From positions 6,975,001 through 7,039,000 of the forward strand of contig NZ_JAMZEC010000001.1 of assembly GCF_024172185.1 (NCBI RefSeq): 64,000 nucleotides of DNA, given 5' to 3'. This document shows, piece by piece, positions 24,670 through 33,171 of this stretch (position 1 is the first letter of the stretch; each line of letters begins with the position of its first letter). Position numbers and translations under genes: made by a program. The stretch is from Nonomuraea roseoviolacea subsp. carminata (lineage in GTDB: Bacteria; Actinomycetota; Actinomycetes; Streptosporangiales; Streptosporangiaceae). The notes beneath the pieces are model-generated. The model was not told the DNA's origin, searched no databases, and was given only the letters and a program-made list of their open reading frames with translations.

Positions 24670-25257
24670 TCAGGTGCCGACGGGCTCGGCGCGCAGCCGG
24701 GCCGAGTGCTTCACCAGCGTGATGAGCACCTCCCGGCTGGAGTCGCGCTTGCGCGCGTCGCACATCACGATCGGGATCGACGGGTCGAGCTGCAACGCCA
24801 TGCGCACCTCGTCCAGCTCGAACGTCTGCGCCCCCTCGAAGCAGTTGACCGCCACCACGAACGGCGTGCCGCGCCGCTCGAAGTAGTCCACCGACGGGAA
24901 GCAGTCGGCCAGGCGCCGGGTGTCGGCCAGGATCACCGCGCCCAGCGCCCCCTCGGCCAGCTCGTCCCAGACGAACCAGAACCGCTCCTGGCCGGGCGTT
25001 CCGAACAGGTACAGGACGTAGTCGTTGGACAGCGTGATCCGGCCGAAGTCCATGGCCACGGTCGTGGTCCGCTTGGCCTCCACCGCGGAGATGTCGTCGA
25101 CGCCGACGCCGCGGTCGGTCAGGACCTCCTCGGTCCGCAGCGGCCGGGTCTCGGACACCGCTCCCACCATCGTCGTCTTGCCGGCGCCGAAGCCACCGGC
25201 GATCAGGATCTTGATCGCCGTGGGAAGGCGCGGGCGCTCAGAGCGACCGAAGACCAT
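24670..25257 (-). CDS. cvnD: Conservon small GTPase-like protein (CvnD)
   Basis: A 195-residue P-loop protein. Seen: the Walker A IKILIAGGFGAGKTTMVGAVSE at residues 15-36, GTPGQERFWFVWDELAEGALGAVILADTR (the G3 region), and FVVAVNCFEG, where NKxD is replaced by NCFE. It is the last gene of the cvnABCD set in the usual order, overlapping cvnC by 20 nt. CvnD proteins bind and hydrolyse GTP and work with the other three at the membrane in a signalling complex that affects development and antibiotics in Streptomyces. Confidence 0.92.
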   Translation of the reverse strand: MVFGRSERPRLPTAIKILIAGGFGAGKTTMVGAVSETRPLRTEEVLTDRGVGVDDISAVEAKRTTTVAMDFGRITLSNDYVLYLFGTPGQERFWFVWDELAEGALGAVILADTRRLADCFPSVDYFERRGTPFVVAVNCFEGAQTFELDEVRMALQLDPSIPIVMCDARKRDSSREVLITLVKHSARLRAEPVGT

Positions 25258-25615
25258 CGAGCACCGCCCTGTACATCCTCACGTCACGCATGTCCACCTC
25301 GGATTGCGGTTCCTGGGCCGAGACGAGCTCCCTGTCGAAGAGATCGCCGAGCAGCACGCGGATCGTTCCCGCGGGCAGGTTCAGATGTGCGGCGATCTCC
25401 GCCACCGACTTCGGTTCGCGGCAGAGCTGCAGGATGCGCAGGTGCTCGGGGTCGAGCCCCGCGTCCGGACCCGGCAGCGGCCCCACCGCGAGCGCCATCG
25501 AGATCAGGTCGAACCGGCCGTGCGCGGGCCGGGTGCGGCCACGCGTCACCACGTAGGGCCGGATGATCTCCGGATCGACCCAGTGCTCCTCGACGGGATC
25601 GTCCGGGGGAGTCAC
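25238..25615 (-). CDS. cvnC: DUF742 protein (CvnC)
   Basis: A 125-residue protein with the DUF742 fold. The sequence has IIRPYVVTRGRTRPAHGRFDLISMALAV and a winged-helix-like part, LDPEHLRILQLCREPKSVAEIAAHLNLPAGTIRVLLGDLFDRELV. The start is GTG at 25615, overlapping the cvnB stop. CvnC proteins connect the GTPase to the other conservon members. It may bind DNA through the HTH-like region, but that is not established. Confidence 0.9.
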   Translation of the reverse strand: MTPPDDPVEEHWVDPEIIRPYVVTRGRTRPAHGRFDLISMALAVGPLPGPDAGLDPEHLRILQLCREPKSVAEIAAHLNLPAGTIRVLLGDLFDRELVSAQEPQSEVDMRDVRMYRAVLDGLRSL

Positions 25616-26031
25616 CTGTCGCTCCCGGCCACGGCCTCGCCGGCGCGCGCGGGCGAGGTCAGGTACTGGCCGACCCGCGCCACCAGCATCGCCATCTCGT
25701 ACGCGACCAGGCCGATGTCGGCGTTGCGCGTGCACAGGACCGCCAGGCAGGCCCGCTCGCCGGCGTTGGTGACGATGAGGAACTGCGACTTCCACTCCAC
25801 CACCGTCTGCCGGATCGCGCCGCCCTCCACGCGCTCGGAGACGCCCTTGGCCAGGCTCTGCAGCCCGGACGCGACGGCGGACAGGTGCTCGCCGTCGGTC
25901 CGCTCCAGCGCCGCCGAGGAGGCCATGAGCAGCCCGTCCGAGGAGAGCACGATCGCGTGCTCCGCCTCGGGGATGCGCCCGATCAGGTCGTCGAGCAGCC
26001 AGTTGAGGTCCGTGCCGGAACTCGGTGTCAC
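25612..26031 (-). CDS. cvnB: Roadblock/LC7 domain protein (CvnB)
   Basis: A 139-residue protein of the roadblock/LC7 family, with LNWLLDDLIGRIPEAEHAIVLSSDGLLMASS and EWKSQFLIVTNAGERACLAVLCTRNADIGLVAYEMAML. In conservons this partner acts as a GTPase-activating or adaptor subunit for CvnD, by analogy with MglB. GTG start at 26031 overlaps the cvnA stop. Confidence 0.92.
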   Translation of the reverse strand: MTPSSGTDLNWLLDDLIGRIPEAEHAIVLSSDGLLMASSAALERTDGEHLSAVASGLQSLAKGVSERVEGGAIRQTVVEWKSQFLIVTNAGERACLAVLCTRNADIGLVAYEMAMLVARVGQYLTSPARAGEAVAGSDR

Positions 26032-28427
26032 GTGTCGCCTCCCGGTCGCTGCTCGCCCATGAGTCGGGCCGCATCGGACCTGCCCAGGCGAGTGCCCGAC
26101 TGCAGGGATCCCATCATCGCCCGGATCTCCTCCGGGGAGCGTTCGTCATCGTCGTGCTCCTCCGCCGCCCGCGCGGGCGGCGGCTCGTCCTTCAGGGCGG
26201 GCGCCAGGTTCGCCTGGGGCACCCGCAGGGGCAGGCCGCCGGGCGTGAACGCCGGCGCGGACGGCCCGTCCGCGACCGGCGGCTCGGGCGCCCGGTCCGG
26301 CTCTGGTGGTGGCTGCTCCATCTCCGGCCTCCGATGGTTCGGGACCCTGCGTGGGCGGCCGAGGTCGGCCGGCTCCCTCGGTTCGGGGAGGTCGGTCAGC
26401 TCGTCCGGCTCCAGCGTCAGCGCCCTGCGGTTCGAGGCGACCTTGAGCGTGCGGACGTTCTCGCCGTTCACCGGCCGCGGCGCGGTGGCCAGGCCGGTCT
26501 GCCGGCGCGGCAGCGTGGCCGGCAGGTCCTCGGGCGGCTTCGGGGTGTCGTCCGCCTGCACGAGCTCCTGCGGCAGCAGCACGACGACCGTCGTGCCGCC
26601 GTACGGGGACGCCTTCAGCACCACCTGGATGCCGTGGCGCTCGGCCAGCCGGCTGACCACGTAGAGGCCGAGCCGGGCCGTGCCGGTGATGCGGAACTCG
26701 GGCGGGTCGGCGATGCGCTCGTTGGCCGACACCAGGTCCTCGGGCTTCATGCCCAGGCCCCGGTCCTCGACCTCGATCACGTACCCGTTGGCCACGAGCT
26801 GGCCGCTGACCTGGACCGTCGTGTACGGCGGCGAGAACGACACCGCGTTCTCGATCACCTCGGCGAGCAGGTGGATGACGTCGCCGACGGCCCGGCCGAC
26901 GAGCACCACCTCGCCCATGGGGGCGATGGTGACGCGCGTGTAGTCCTCGACCTCGGCCAGGGCGCCGCGGACCACGTCCACCATCGGCACGGACCGCCGC
27001 CACGTGCGGGCGGGGGAGGAGCCGGACAGGACGATGAGGTTCTCGGCGTTGCGCCGCATGCGGATCGCCAGGTGGTCCAGCCGGAAGAGCTCCTTCAGCT
27101 CCTCCGGGTCGGTCTCGCGGCGCTCCATCACGTCGAGGACGGTGAGCTGCCGGTGGACCAGGCCCTGCGTGCGGCGGGCCAGGCTGAGCAGGATGTCGCG
27201 GATGCTGCGGCGCAGCTCGGCCTGCTCGGCGGCGACCCGCAGTGCGGTCTGCTGCACGGTGTTGAACGCCTGGCCGACCTGGCCGACCTCGTCGTCGCCG
27301 AACTTCAGGGCCGGCGCCTCGACGTCCACGTTGACGCTCTCGCCGCGGCCGATGCGGTCCACGACGCCGGGCAGCCGCTCGTCGGCCAGCTCGTGCGCCG
27401 CGTCGCGCAGCCTCTGGAGCTGGGCGAGGAGCTGGCGGGTCGTGGAGATCGACAGGGCGATCGAGGCGACGACCGCGATGAGGCCGAGGCCGCCGGCCAG
27501 CACCAGGCGGATGATGACGCCGATGCTGACGGGCGTGGCCCGCTCGACCACGCGGTCGCCCGCGCCGATGACGAAGGTGTTGAACTCCGCCAGCGCGCGC
27601 TCCGTGGCCGAGGCCCACTGCTCGGCGCCGAACGGGATGCCGTCGCGGCCGCCGCCGTACTCGGCGACCAGGGTCTCCAGGTTGTGCAGGCGGACGATGC
27701 CGTTGCTCAGCATGAGCGCGTCGTAGCCGGGGCGCTCGGAGTCGGGCAGGTCGATGGCGGCCTGCTCGGTCATGACGTGCCAGGCGCCCACGGTCTCGGT
27801 GAACTTCGTCTTCTCATCGACGCTCAGCCGCCCCTGGGCGATCGCGCCGGCCAGCATCGCGTCCTCGCGGGAGAGCAGCTCGCGCGCCTTGCTGAGCATC
27901 GCCAGCGTGCGGACGTCCTTGGCGATGCCCTGGTCGTCGACCGCGCCGATGAGGCTGTACATGCCGTAGAAGGAGTCGATGATCTCGTCGTACGTGGTGG
28001 CGGCCTGGGCGCGGGTGAGCTGGCCGGCGTCCACGGTCTGCCGGATGCTGTCGAGGCCCTCCAGGCGCTTGAACGTTTTATTCAGACGGTCGATGCCGTC
28101 GTCGTCCAGCGCCCAGTCCACGATCCACGCCTGCGCGGCGGTCGTGAAGGCGGCCCGCGCCTTGTCGGCCGCCTGACGCTCGGCCTTGAGGTCCTGCCGG
28201 GTGCGCGTGGAGGGGTTGCCGAGGCGGATCATCGTCATCCGCCGCTCACGCTGCAGCTCCACGAGCAGCGGCTCGCTCGGGTCGATCACGCTGGCGTCGA
28301 TCTGCGACACCCACAGCAGGTTGACGCCGTCACGCAGGGTGACCCACGCCGCGAAGGCCCAGAGCGCTGTCAGGGAAAGGAGCAACGCCGTGACCTTGGT
28401 CCGCAGACGTGAATTGCGGGGGCGCAT
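26028..28427 (-). CDS. cvnA: Conservon sensor kinase-like protein with nitrate-sensing domain (CvnA)
   Basis: A 799-residue membrane protein. A first transmembrane helix (KVTALLLSLTALWAFAAWVTL) precedes an extracytoplasmic helical NIT-type sensor of about 290 residues. A second helix (IGVIIRLVLAGGLGLIAVVASIALSI) leads into HAMP, a helical segment and a GHKL ATPase domain (LAEVIENAVSFSPP as N box, VEDRGLGMKPEDL, GLYVVSRLAERHGIQV). The dimerisation part has RTQGLVHRQLTVLDVMERRE in place of a classical H box, as in other CvnA proteins. The C-terminal 200 residues are Pro-rich. It heads the cvnABCD operon. Confidence 0.92.
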   Translation of the reverse strand: MRPRNSRLRTKVTALLLSLTALWAFAAWVTLRDGVNLLWVSQIDASVIDPSEPLLVELQRERRMTMIRLGNPSTRTRQDLKAERQAADKARAAFTTAAQAWIVDWALDDDGIDRLNKTFKRLEGLDSIRQTVDAGQLTRAQAATTYDEIIDSFYGMYSLIGAVDDQGIAKDVRTLAMLSKARELLSREDAMLAGAIAQGRLSVDEKTKFTETVGAWHVMTEQAAIDLPDSERPGYDALMLSNGIVRLHNLETLVAEYGGGRDGIPFGAEQWASATERALAEFNTFVIGAGDRVVERATPVSIGVIIRLVLAGGLGLIAVVASIALSISTTRQLLAQLQRLRDAAHELADERLPGVVDRIGRGESVNVDVEAPALKFGDDEVGQVGQAFNTVQQTALRVAAEQAELRRSIRDILLSLARRTQGLVHRQLTVLDVMERRETDPEELKELFRLDHLAIRMRRNAENLIVLSGSSPARTWRRSVPMVDVVRGALAEVEDYTRVTIAPMGEVVLVGRAVGDVIHLLAEVIENAVSFSPPYTTVQVSGQLVANGYVIEVEDRGLGMKPEDLVSANERIADPPEFRITGTARLGLYVVSRLAERHGIQVVLKASPYGGTTVVVLLPQELVQADDTPKPPEDLPATLPRRQTGLATAPRPVNGENVRTLKVASNRRALTLEPDELTDLPEPREPADLGRPRRVPNHRRPEMEQPPPEPDRAPEPPVADGPSAPAFTPGGLPLRVPQANLAPALKDEPPPARAAEEHDDDERSPEEIRAMMGSLQSGTRLGRSDAARLMGEQRPGGDT

Positions 28428-28580
28428 AGTACCTACCCTGCGAAGTCATTCGAATGGCTGACGACCAGGACGTGCCGTGGCATACCAGCGCTGACAATGT
28501 CGGGACCTTAGCAAGGGCCTGATCATGGCTCAAGTTACCGGGGTGATTTGAACCCACTTATCCGTTCTTGTCGGAACTTT

Positions 28581-28610
28581 TTGTCAATTATCAATACGCC
28601 CAGCTAGGCT
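28581..28610 (+). promoter_or_regulatory. Leaderless promoter of the class I terpene synthase
   Basis: TTGTCA at 28581-28586, an 18-nt spacer and TAGGCT at 28605-28610. The GTG start is at 28618, 7 nt after the -10 box, where transcription would begin, so the mRNA is probably leaderless. There is no ribosome binding site. The -35 region follows a GTTC/GAAC short inverted repeat that may be a regulator site. Confidence 0.65.
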
Positions 28611-28617
28611 GCGCCGC

Positions 28618-29676
28618 GTGACCGGCACGGACCCTCAGGCGTACTTCGGCATTCGCAACGAGCTGGCCGACAAGCTGCTCCGGGGCGCGGACCAGCTCGC
28701 GGGCGTGCCGGCGGAGAGCAGGGCGCGCGTCCTGCGCGCCGCCCTCGACGCCGTGCCGGAGGCCGCCGGGCCGCTGCGCGCGTACCCCGCCCTGTACGCG
28801 GACGGGGAGAGCTCGGCCAGCCGGCTCGCGTTCAGCTGCCTGTCGGCGGCGGCGACGTTCCCCGGCGCGCCGCGCGGCACGATCGCGGAGCTGGGGGCGC
28901 TGACGGCCGTCCTGTTCGCGGTGGACGACCTCGCCGACGGGGTCGCGGACGGCCTCTCGACCGGCTTCGGCGCCTTCTTCTCCCTCCTGCCGGCGGCGCT
29001 CGCCGGCCCCTCCGCGGACCCCGGCCCCTCCGCGGACCCTGGCTTCTCCTCGGGCCCCGGCGCGGGCGCGGGGACGGTAGGGGAGGTGCTGGGCGCCTGG
29101 CGGGGCTGGGCCGCCCGCTTCCGCGCCCACGCCGGCGGGCACACCGAGGCGCTCGCGGGGCAGCTGCGGCTCGCGGGCGCCGCCATGGCCCGCGAGCGCG
29201 CCTGGTCGGCCGGGCGCGAGCCGTGGCCCTCGTACGACGACTACCTCGCCAACGGCAGGATCACCATCCTCTACCCCACCTGGTGGGCCGCCGCCCTCGT
29301 CCTGTGCGGCCCGCGTCCCGTCCGGTGGGAGACCGTCGAACGGGCCACGCTCCTCGGCGCGTCCTGCGTGCGGCTGGCCAACGACATCAGGACGTTCGAA
29401 CGGGAGAAGGCTGAGGGCAAGCCGAACTCCATCGGCATCCTCCAGCGGAGCGGCGCCACGGCCGAGGAGGCCGTGACCCGGGTGGCGGCCCACATCGGCG
29501 AGCTGGAGGCCGCCTTCCACGCCGCGCTGGCGGAGCTGCCGGAGGAGCTGGCGGGCATCGCCGAGGGCCAGCGCCGCAGCGTCGCCTTCAACGGCCGCTG
29601 GTACCTGGCCCGCGACACGCACGCGTACACGGTGGGCGAGCTGACGGCCGACACCGCCGCGCACCGCGCCCGCTGA
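28618..29676 (+). CDS. Class I terpene synthase
   Basis: A 352-residue all-alpha terpene synthase. The aspartate-rich metal motif is DDLAD (Asp103, Asp104, Asp107). The NSE triad is Asn255-Asp256-x-x-Thr259-x-x-x-Glu263 in NDIRTFEREKAEGKPNS. YLANGRITILYPTWWAAALVL resembles the helix lining the pocket in bacterial diterpene synthases. An unusual Gly/Pro/Ser insert (residues 129-152, ADPGPSADPGFSSGPGAG) interrupts the fold, probably as a loop. Length is near normal. With a class II cyclase gene ending 10 nt away, the enzyme probably ionises a bicyclic or linear prenyl diphosphate. Confidence 0.85.
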   Translation: MTGTDPQAYFGIRNELADKLLRGADQLAGVPAESRARVLRAALDAVPEAAGPLRAYPALYADGESSASRLAFSCLSAAATFPGAPRGTIAELGALTAVLFAVDDLADGVADGLSTGFGAFFSLLPAALAGPSADPGPSADPGFSSGPGAGAGTVGEVLGAWRGWAARFRAHAGGHTEALAGQLRLAGAAMARERAWSAGREPWPSYDDYLANGRITILYPTWWAAALVLCGPRPVRWETVERATLLGASCVRLANDIRTFEREKAEGKPNSIGILQRSGATAEEAVTRVAAHIGELEAAFHAALAELPEELAGIAEGQRRSVAFNGRWYLARDTHAYTVGELTADTAAHRAR

Positions 29677-29686
29677 CCACCGGCGT

Positions 29687-31498
29687 TCAGCGGCTCCCGC
29701 CGGACTCCGGCAACCGCGTCCCGGCCAGGTGGACGGCGGCGAGCACCGCCGCGCGGACCACCGCCACCGGCGTGTAGAGGTCCTTGTCGTGCCAGAGCGG
29801 CGGATGGCCGCCGCCCGCGCGGCCCACCAGGTACGCGTGCCCCAGCGCCGCGGCCCGCGCGCACCGCGGGTCGTCCCGCCGGCGCGTCATGAGCAGCACC
29901 TGCAGACCGTACGCCGTCTCCTCGGCCGTGCCCTCCCAGCGGCCCCAGGAGCCGTCCGGACGCTGCGTCGCCAGCACCCACTCGACGGCCGCCCGCACCG
30001 CCCCGGCCGACGCCTCGCCGCCGTGCTCGTCCAGCGCCAGCGCGCAGCCGGCCGTGGCGTAGTAGGGGGAGGCGTGCCAGCGGTCGCTCCAGCTCCCGTC
30101 CGGCCGCTGCCGGTCGCGGATCCAGGCCGCCACCTCGCCCATCGGGCGCCGGTAACGGGCGGCGGCCCCGGGGCGCCGGGCGGCGTACGCGCCGAAGGCG
30201 TCGAGGACGTGCGCGTTCACGGTGACCGAGCTGCCCTGCTCGCCGGGCCAGGTGGCGAAGTGCGTCCCGGTGTGGAAGACCCACAGGCTCGCCGGCTCGT
30301 ACGGCACGCCGAGCAGCGCCAGCGCGTACAGGGCCACGGACGTCGTGTCGGCGTCGGCGGGCAGCCCGGAGCCGGCGGGTGTGCCGGCGGGGCCGATGGC
30401 CGCCCTGAGGTCCGCGACCATCTCCGGCGGCGCCTCCACCGGCACGCCCGCCCGCAGCAGCCAGCTCAGCACCCAGCCGCGCTCGAACACCGTGATCGGC
30501 AGCCCGACGGGCACGGGACCGCCGTGACGGCGCACGACGGCCTCCAGATGTCCCCGCGCCGCCCCTTCCAGGCACCGCGACTCCGGGCCGCCGGGCTCGC
30601 CGTCCGTGGCGTCAGGGCGAGGGGCGCGCCGGCCCAGCCAGGCGGCGGTGGCGGCGGGGGAGGCGCCCACGGTCCCTATCTCGGTGGGTTGGACGGATCG
30701 GGTCCCCGCGGCGGACGGGCCCGCGATCTCCAGGGCGTGCGGCAGCTTCGCCGGGAGCTTCGCGCCCGACTCCAGCGCCGCCCGGATCAGGCGCGTCCCG
30801 TCGTGCCCCATGCCGGCGGGCAGCGGCAGCGGCCCGTACGCGTCCAGCCCGCTCTCCCGGGCGGCCGGTCCCGCGAGGCGTTCGTTGATGAGGGCGACGA
30901 GTGAGGGGACGATGTGCTCGACGGCCGGCGTGTCCGGAAGCCCGCCGGGCCCGGCCTCGGCCAGCTCGCCCAGCCGGCGGGTCAGCGCGCGCAGACCTCG
31001 CCGCGCCGCCTCCGTGATCTCCTCGGGAGTCGCCGGGGCCACGGCGTCCGCCCCGGCCCCGGCGTCAGTGTCGGTGCCGGTGCCGGTGCCGGTGCCGGGC
31101 TCGGCGTCGGTGTCGGCCTCCGGTTCGGCGCCCGGCCGCGATCGGCCGGGCGGCAGGAGCGACAGGAGGGCCTCCGTGGCGCTCAGCGTGGGCACGAGCC
31201 CGTAGCCGTCGGGCGCGCCCCACGACCCGTCCGCGTTCCGCGCGCCGAGCAGGTACGCGATCCGCTCCCCGTGCCCGGTCAGCCAGGGCGCGAGCGCGAC
31301 CACCCGGCCGGTCTCGTACACCGAGGGCGAGACCTGCCCCCACGGCCGCAGCATCATCCCGGCCACCAGCTCGCCCGCCGCCCGGGCGACATCCTCCGCC
31401 GCGCCGGTCACCGCGCCGGTCACCGCGCCGGTCGCCGTGTCGAGGGTCGTGCCGGTCGTCGTGTCGCTCTCGTCGGGGGAGAGCTCGCCGACGCTCAC
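29687..31498 (-). CDS. Class II terpene cyclase (copalyl/drimenyl diphosphate synthase-like) with DxDTT motif
   Basis: A 603-residue enzyme with the two alpha/alpha barrels of the class II cyclase family. Family features: ADGSWG near residue 90, LPHALE near 252, GTVGASPAATAAWLG near 275, and QRPDGSW repeats near 480 and 530. The catalytic acid motif, normally DxDD, reads D382-A-D384-T-T, a DxDTT form that I recall from bacterial drimenyl diphosphate synthases. An Asp/Gly/Thr-repeat insert lies at residues 125-155. It overlaps the P450 stop-start (GTGA), so the two are co-transcribed. Substrate C15 versus C20 is open. Confidence 0.85.
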   Translation of the reverse strand: MSVGELSPDESDTTTGTTLDTATGAVTGAVTGAAEDVARAAGELVAGMMLRPWGQVSPSVYETGRVVALAPWLTGHGERIAYLLGARNADGSWGAPDGYGLVPTLSATEALLSLLPPGRSRPGAEPEADTDAEPGTGTGTGTDTDAGAGADAVAPATPEEITEAARRGLRALTRRLGELAEAGPGGLPDTPAVEHIVPSLVALINERLAGPAARESGLDAYGPLPLPAGMGHDGTRLIRAALESGAKLPAKLPHALEIAGPSAAGTRSVQPTEIGTVGASPAATAAWLGRRAPRPDATDGEPGGPESRCLEGAARGHLEAVVRRHGGPVPVGLPITVFERGWVLSWLLRAGVPVEAPPEMVADLRAAIGPAGTPAGSGLPADADTTSVALYALALLGVPYEPASLWVFHTGTHFATWPGEQGSSVTVNAHVLDAFGAYAARRPGAAARYRRPMGEVAAWIRDRQRPDGSWSDRWHASPYYATAGCALALDEHGGEASAGAVRAAVEWVLATQRPDGSWGRWEGTAEETAYGLQVLLMTRRRDDPRCARAAALGHAYLVGRAGGGHPPLWHDKDLYTPVAVVRAAVLAAVHLAGTRLPESGGSR

Positions 31499-32979
31499 GC
31501 GCCGTCACCCGCCCCCATCGGCCACATCCAGTCGTGCGCGCCGCCCACGCCGATGGCGGGAGCCGCCACGGGGGGCCGCCACGCGTCGGGCTCCTCGTCC
31601 GTCCCGGACGGCAGCAGCCTCAGGAGCAACGCCTCCTTGGGCCGTACCGACGCGCCCGGCACGAGCGTGAAGCGCTGCGGGTTCGTCAGCACCGGCCGGT
31701 ACCTGGCGAGCAGCCCGGCCACCACGAGCGCCGCCTGGAGATGGAACAGGTGCTGCCCCAGGCACACGTGCGGCCCCGCGCCGAACGGGACATAGGCGTA
31801 GCGATGCCGCCGCTGCTCACGCTCGGGCGCCCAGCGCTCCGGGTCGAACTCCAGCGGCCGTTCCCAGAACTCCTCCAGCCGGTGGGTCGTGTACGGGCTG
31901 ACCAGCACCTGCGAGCCCGCCTTGACCGGGACACCGCCGATCTCCGTGTCGGCCACGACCTGCCGCGGGATGATCCAGCCCGGCGGGTGGACGCGCAGCA
32001 GCTCCTGGAGCACCATCCGCAGGTACGGCAGCTCCTGGACGTGCGACGGCCGCACCGGGCCGTCGCCCACGACCCACTCGATCTCGTCGCGCAGCCGCGC
32101 GTTCACCTCGGGGTGGTCGTGCAGCAGCGTCCACAGCCAGGTCAGCGCCATGGCCGTGGTCTCCGAGGCGGCGCCGTAGATGCTGACCAGGTCGTCGCGC
32201 ACCTGCCGCAGGTCGGCCGCGCCGTCCTCGCGCATCCGCGCCCTGATCAGCGCCGAGACCAGCTCGTCCGGCCGCCCGCCGTCGTCGCCGTCCGGCGCGT
32301 CCTCCGCGCGGGCCTCCTCGATCAGCGGGTACACGATGTCGTCGATCCGCTGAGCGGCGGCCAGGAACGCGCGGTCCCCGGGCACGCGCATCGAGTACGG
32401 CACGAACGGGAACAGCAGGCGGAACCCGATGGACGTCGCGCAGGTGGCGAACTCCGGCAGCAGCCGTTCGCCCACCTCCCGCGAGATGCGCCCGCCGAAC
32501 AGCACCTTGATGACGGTCTGGTTGGTGATCGTGGTCATCAGGTGGGCGGCGTCCACGAGCCGGCCGGTGCGCGCATCGCGCTCCAGCTCGCCGACGTGCC
32601 CGGCGACCACCTCGGCCATGTCCTCGGCGAGCGAGGCGACGCGGCGGGCGGTGAACAGCGGCTGGAGGATCCGCCTGCTGGACGCCCACCCCTCGCCGTC
32701 GCCGAGGATGCTGCGCCCGGTGACCCGGCGCAGCGGCCGCCAGAACATGCCCTCGCGCGCGAAGTTCGACCACTGCGTCTTCAGCACCTGCTGGACGTGG
32801 TCGGGATGGGAGACCAGGTACGGCCGGAACGGGCCGATGTCGAGCCGGACGATCCGGCCACCGGCGTCGGTGCCCATCCGGGCCAGCTCGGCGACGGGGT
32901 CCTTCATGAGCCGCGGTACGGCACGGTAGAAGGGAAGGACTCGGGGCTTGGTCACGGTGGGGTCCGTGGCAAGCGGCAT
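31495..32979 (-). CDS. Cytochrome P450, probable terpenoid oxidase
   Basis: A 494-residue P450. Seen: the I-helix YGAASETTAMALTW with Glu-Thr-Thr, the K-helix ExxR in LQELLRVHPPG, the PERW meander region, and the haem loop FGAGPHVCLGQ with the ligand Cys406. Start ATG at 32979 follows GAGGCGGGGAA at good distance. Upstream in-frame starts (ATG 33033, TTG 33081) would add up to 34 unconserved residues. It has no membrane anchor. It overlaps the cyclase gene, so it probably oxidises the product of the cyclase and synthase. Redox partners are not encoded here. Confidence 0.88.
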   Translation of the reverse strand: MPLATDPTVTKPRVLPFYRAVPRLMKDPVAELARMGTDAGGRIVRLDIGPFRPYLVSHPDHVQQVLKTQWSNFAREGMFWRPLRRVTGRSILGDGEGWASSRRILQPLFTARRVASLAEDMAEVVAGHVGELERDARTGRLVDAAHLMTTITNQTVIKVLFGGRISREVGERLLPEFATCATSIGFRLLFPFVPYSMRVPGDRAFLAAAQRIDDIVYPLIEEARAEDAPDGDDGGRPDELVSALIRARMREDGAADLRQVRDDLVSIYGAASETTAMALTWLWTLLHDHPEVNARLRDEIEWVVGDGPVRPSHVQELPYLRMVLQELLRVHPPGWIIPRQVVADTEIGGVPVKAGSQVLVSPYTTHRLEEFWERPLEFDPERWAPEREQRRHRYAYVPFGAGPHVCLGQHLFHLQAALVVAGLLARYRPVLTNPQRFTLVPGASVRPKEALLLRLLPSGTDEEPDAWRPPVAAPAIGVGGAHDWMWPMGAGDGA

Positions 32980-33056
32980 GTCGATGTTCCCCGCCTCTGT
33001 CCGGATATGCGGCTGATGGCTCTCAAGCAACATGCGCCCAGGAAGCGCGCTTTTCT

Positions 33057-33075
33057 GACTTTGGTCACTAAAGTC
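33057..33075. promoter_or_regulatory. Candidate operator before the P450/cyclase operon
   Basis: GACTTT, seven bases and AAAGTC form a perfect 6-bp inverted repeat, in the upstream region of the P450 gene. On the minus strand TTGATC and GATACT with a 17-nt spacer lie just upstream, which could be its promoter. The repeat would then be at the start of the transcript. A protein to bind it is not identified. Confidence 0.4.
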
Positions 33076-33171
33076 CGTCAAGTATCACATGATCATTGTC
33101 GCTGATCAAGGCTGGATAACGGGCCCGGTTTTCCGGATGTCCGTAACGGGCTCCTCACGCAGGGTGGCCGG

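Noticed and set aside
26028-28412. Plus-strand frame of about 795 codons opposite cvnA
   Set aside because: Antisense shadow; the minus strand holds the CvnA sensor, HAMP and ATPase motifs and the operon overlaps.
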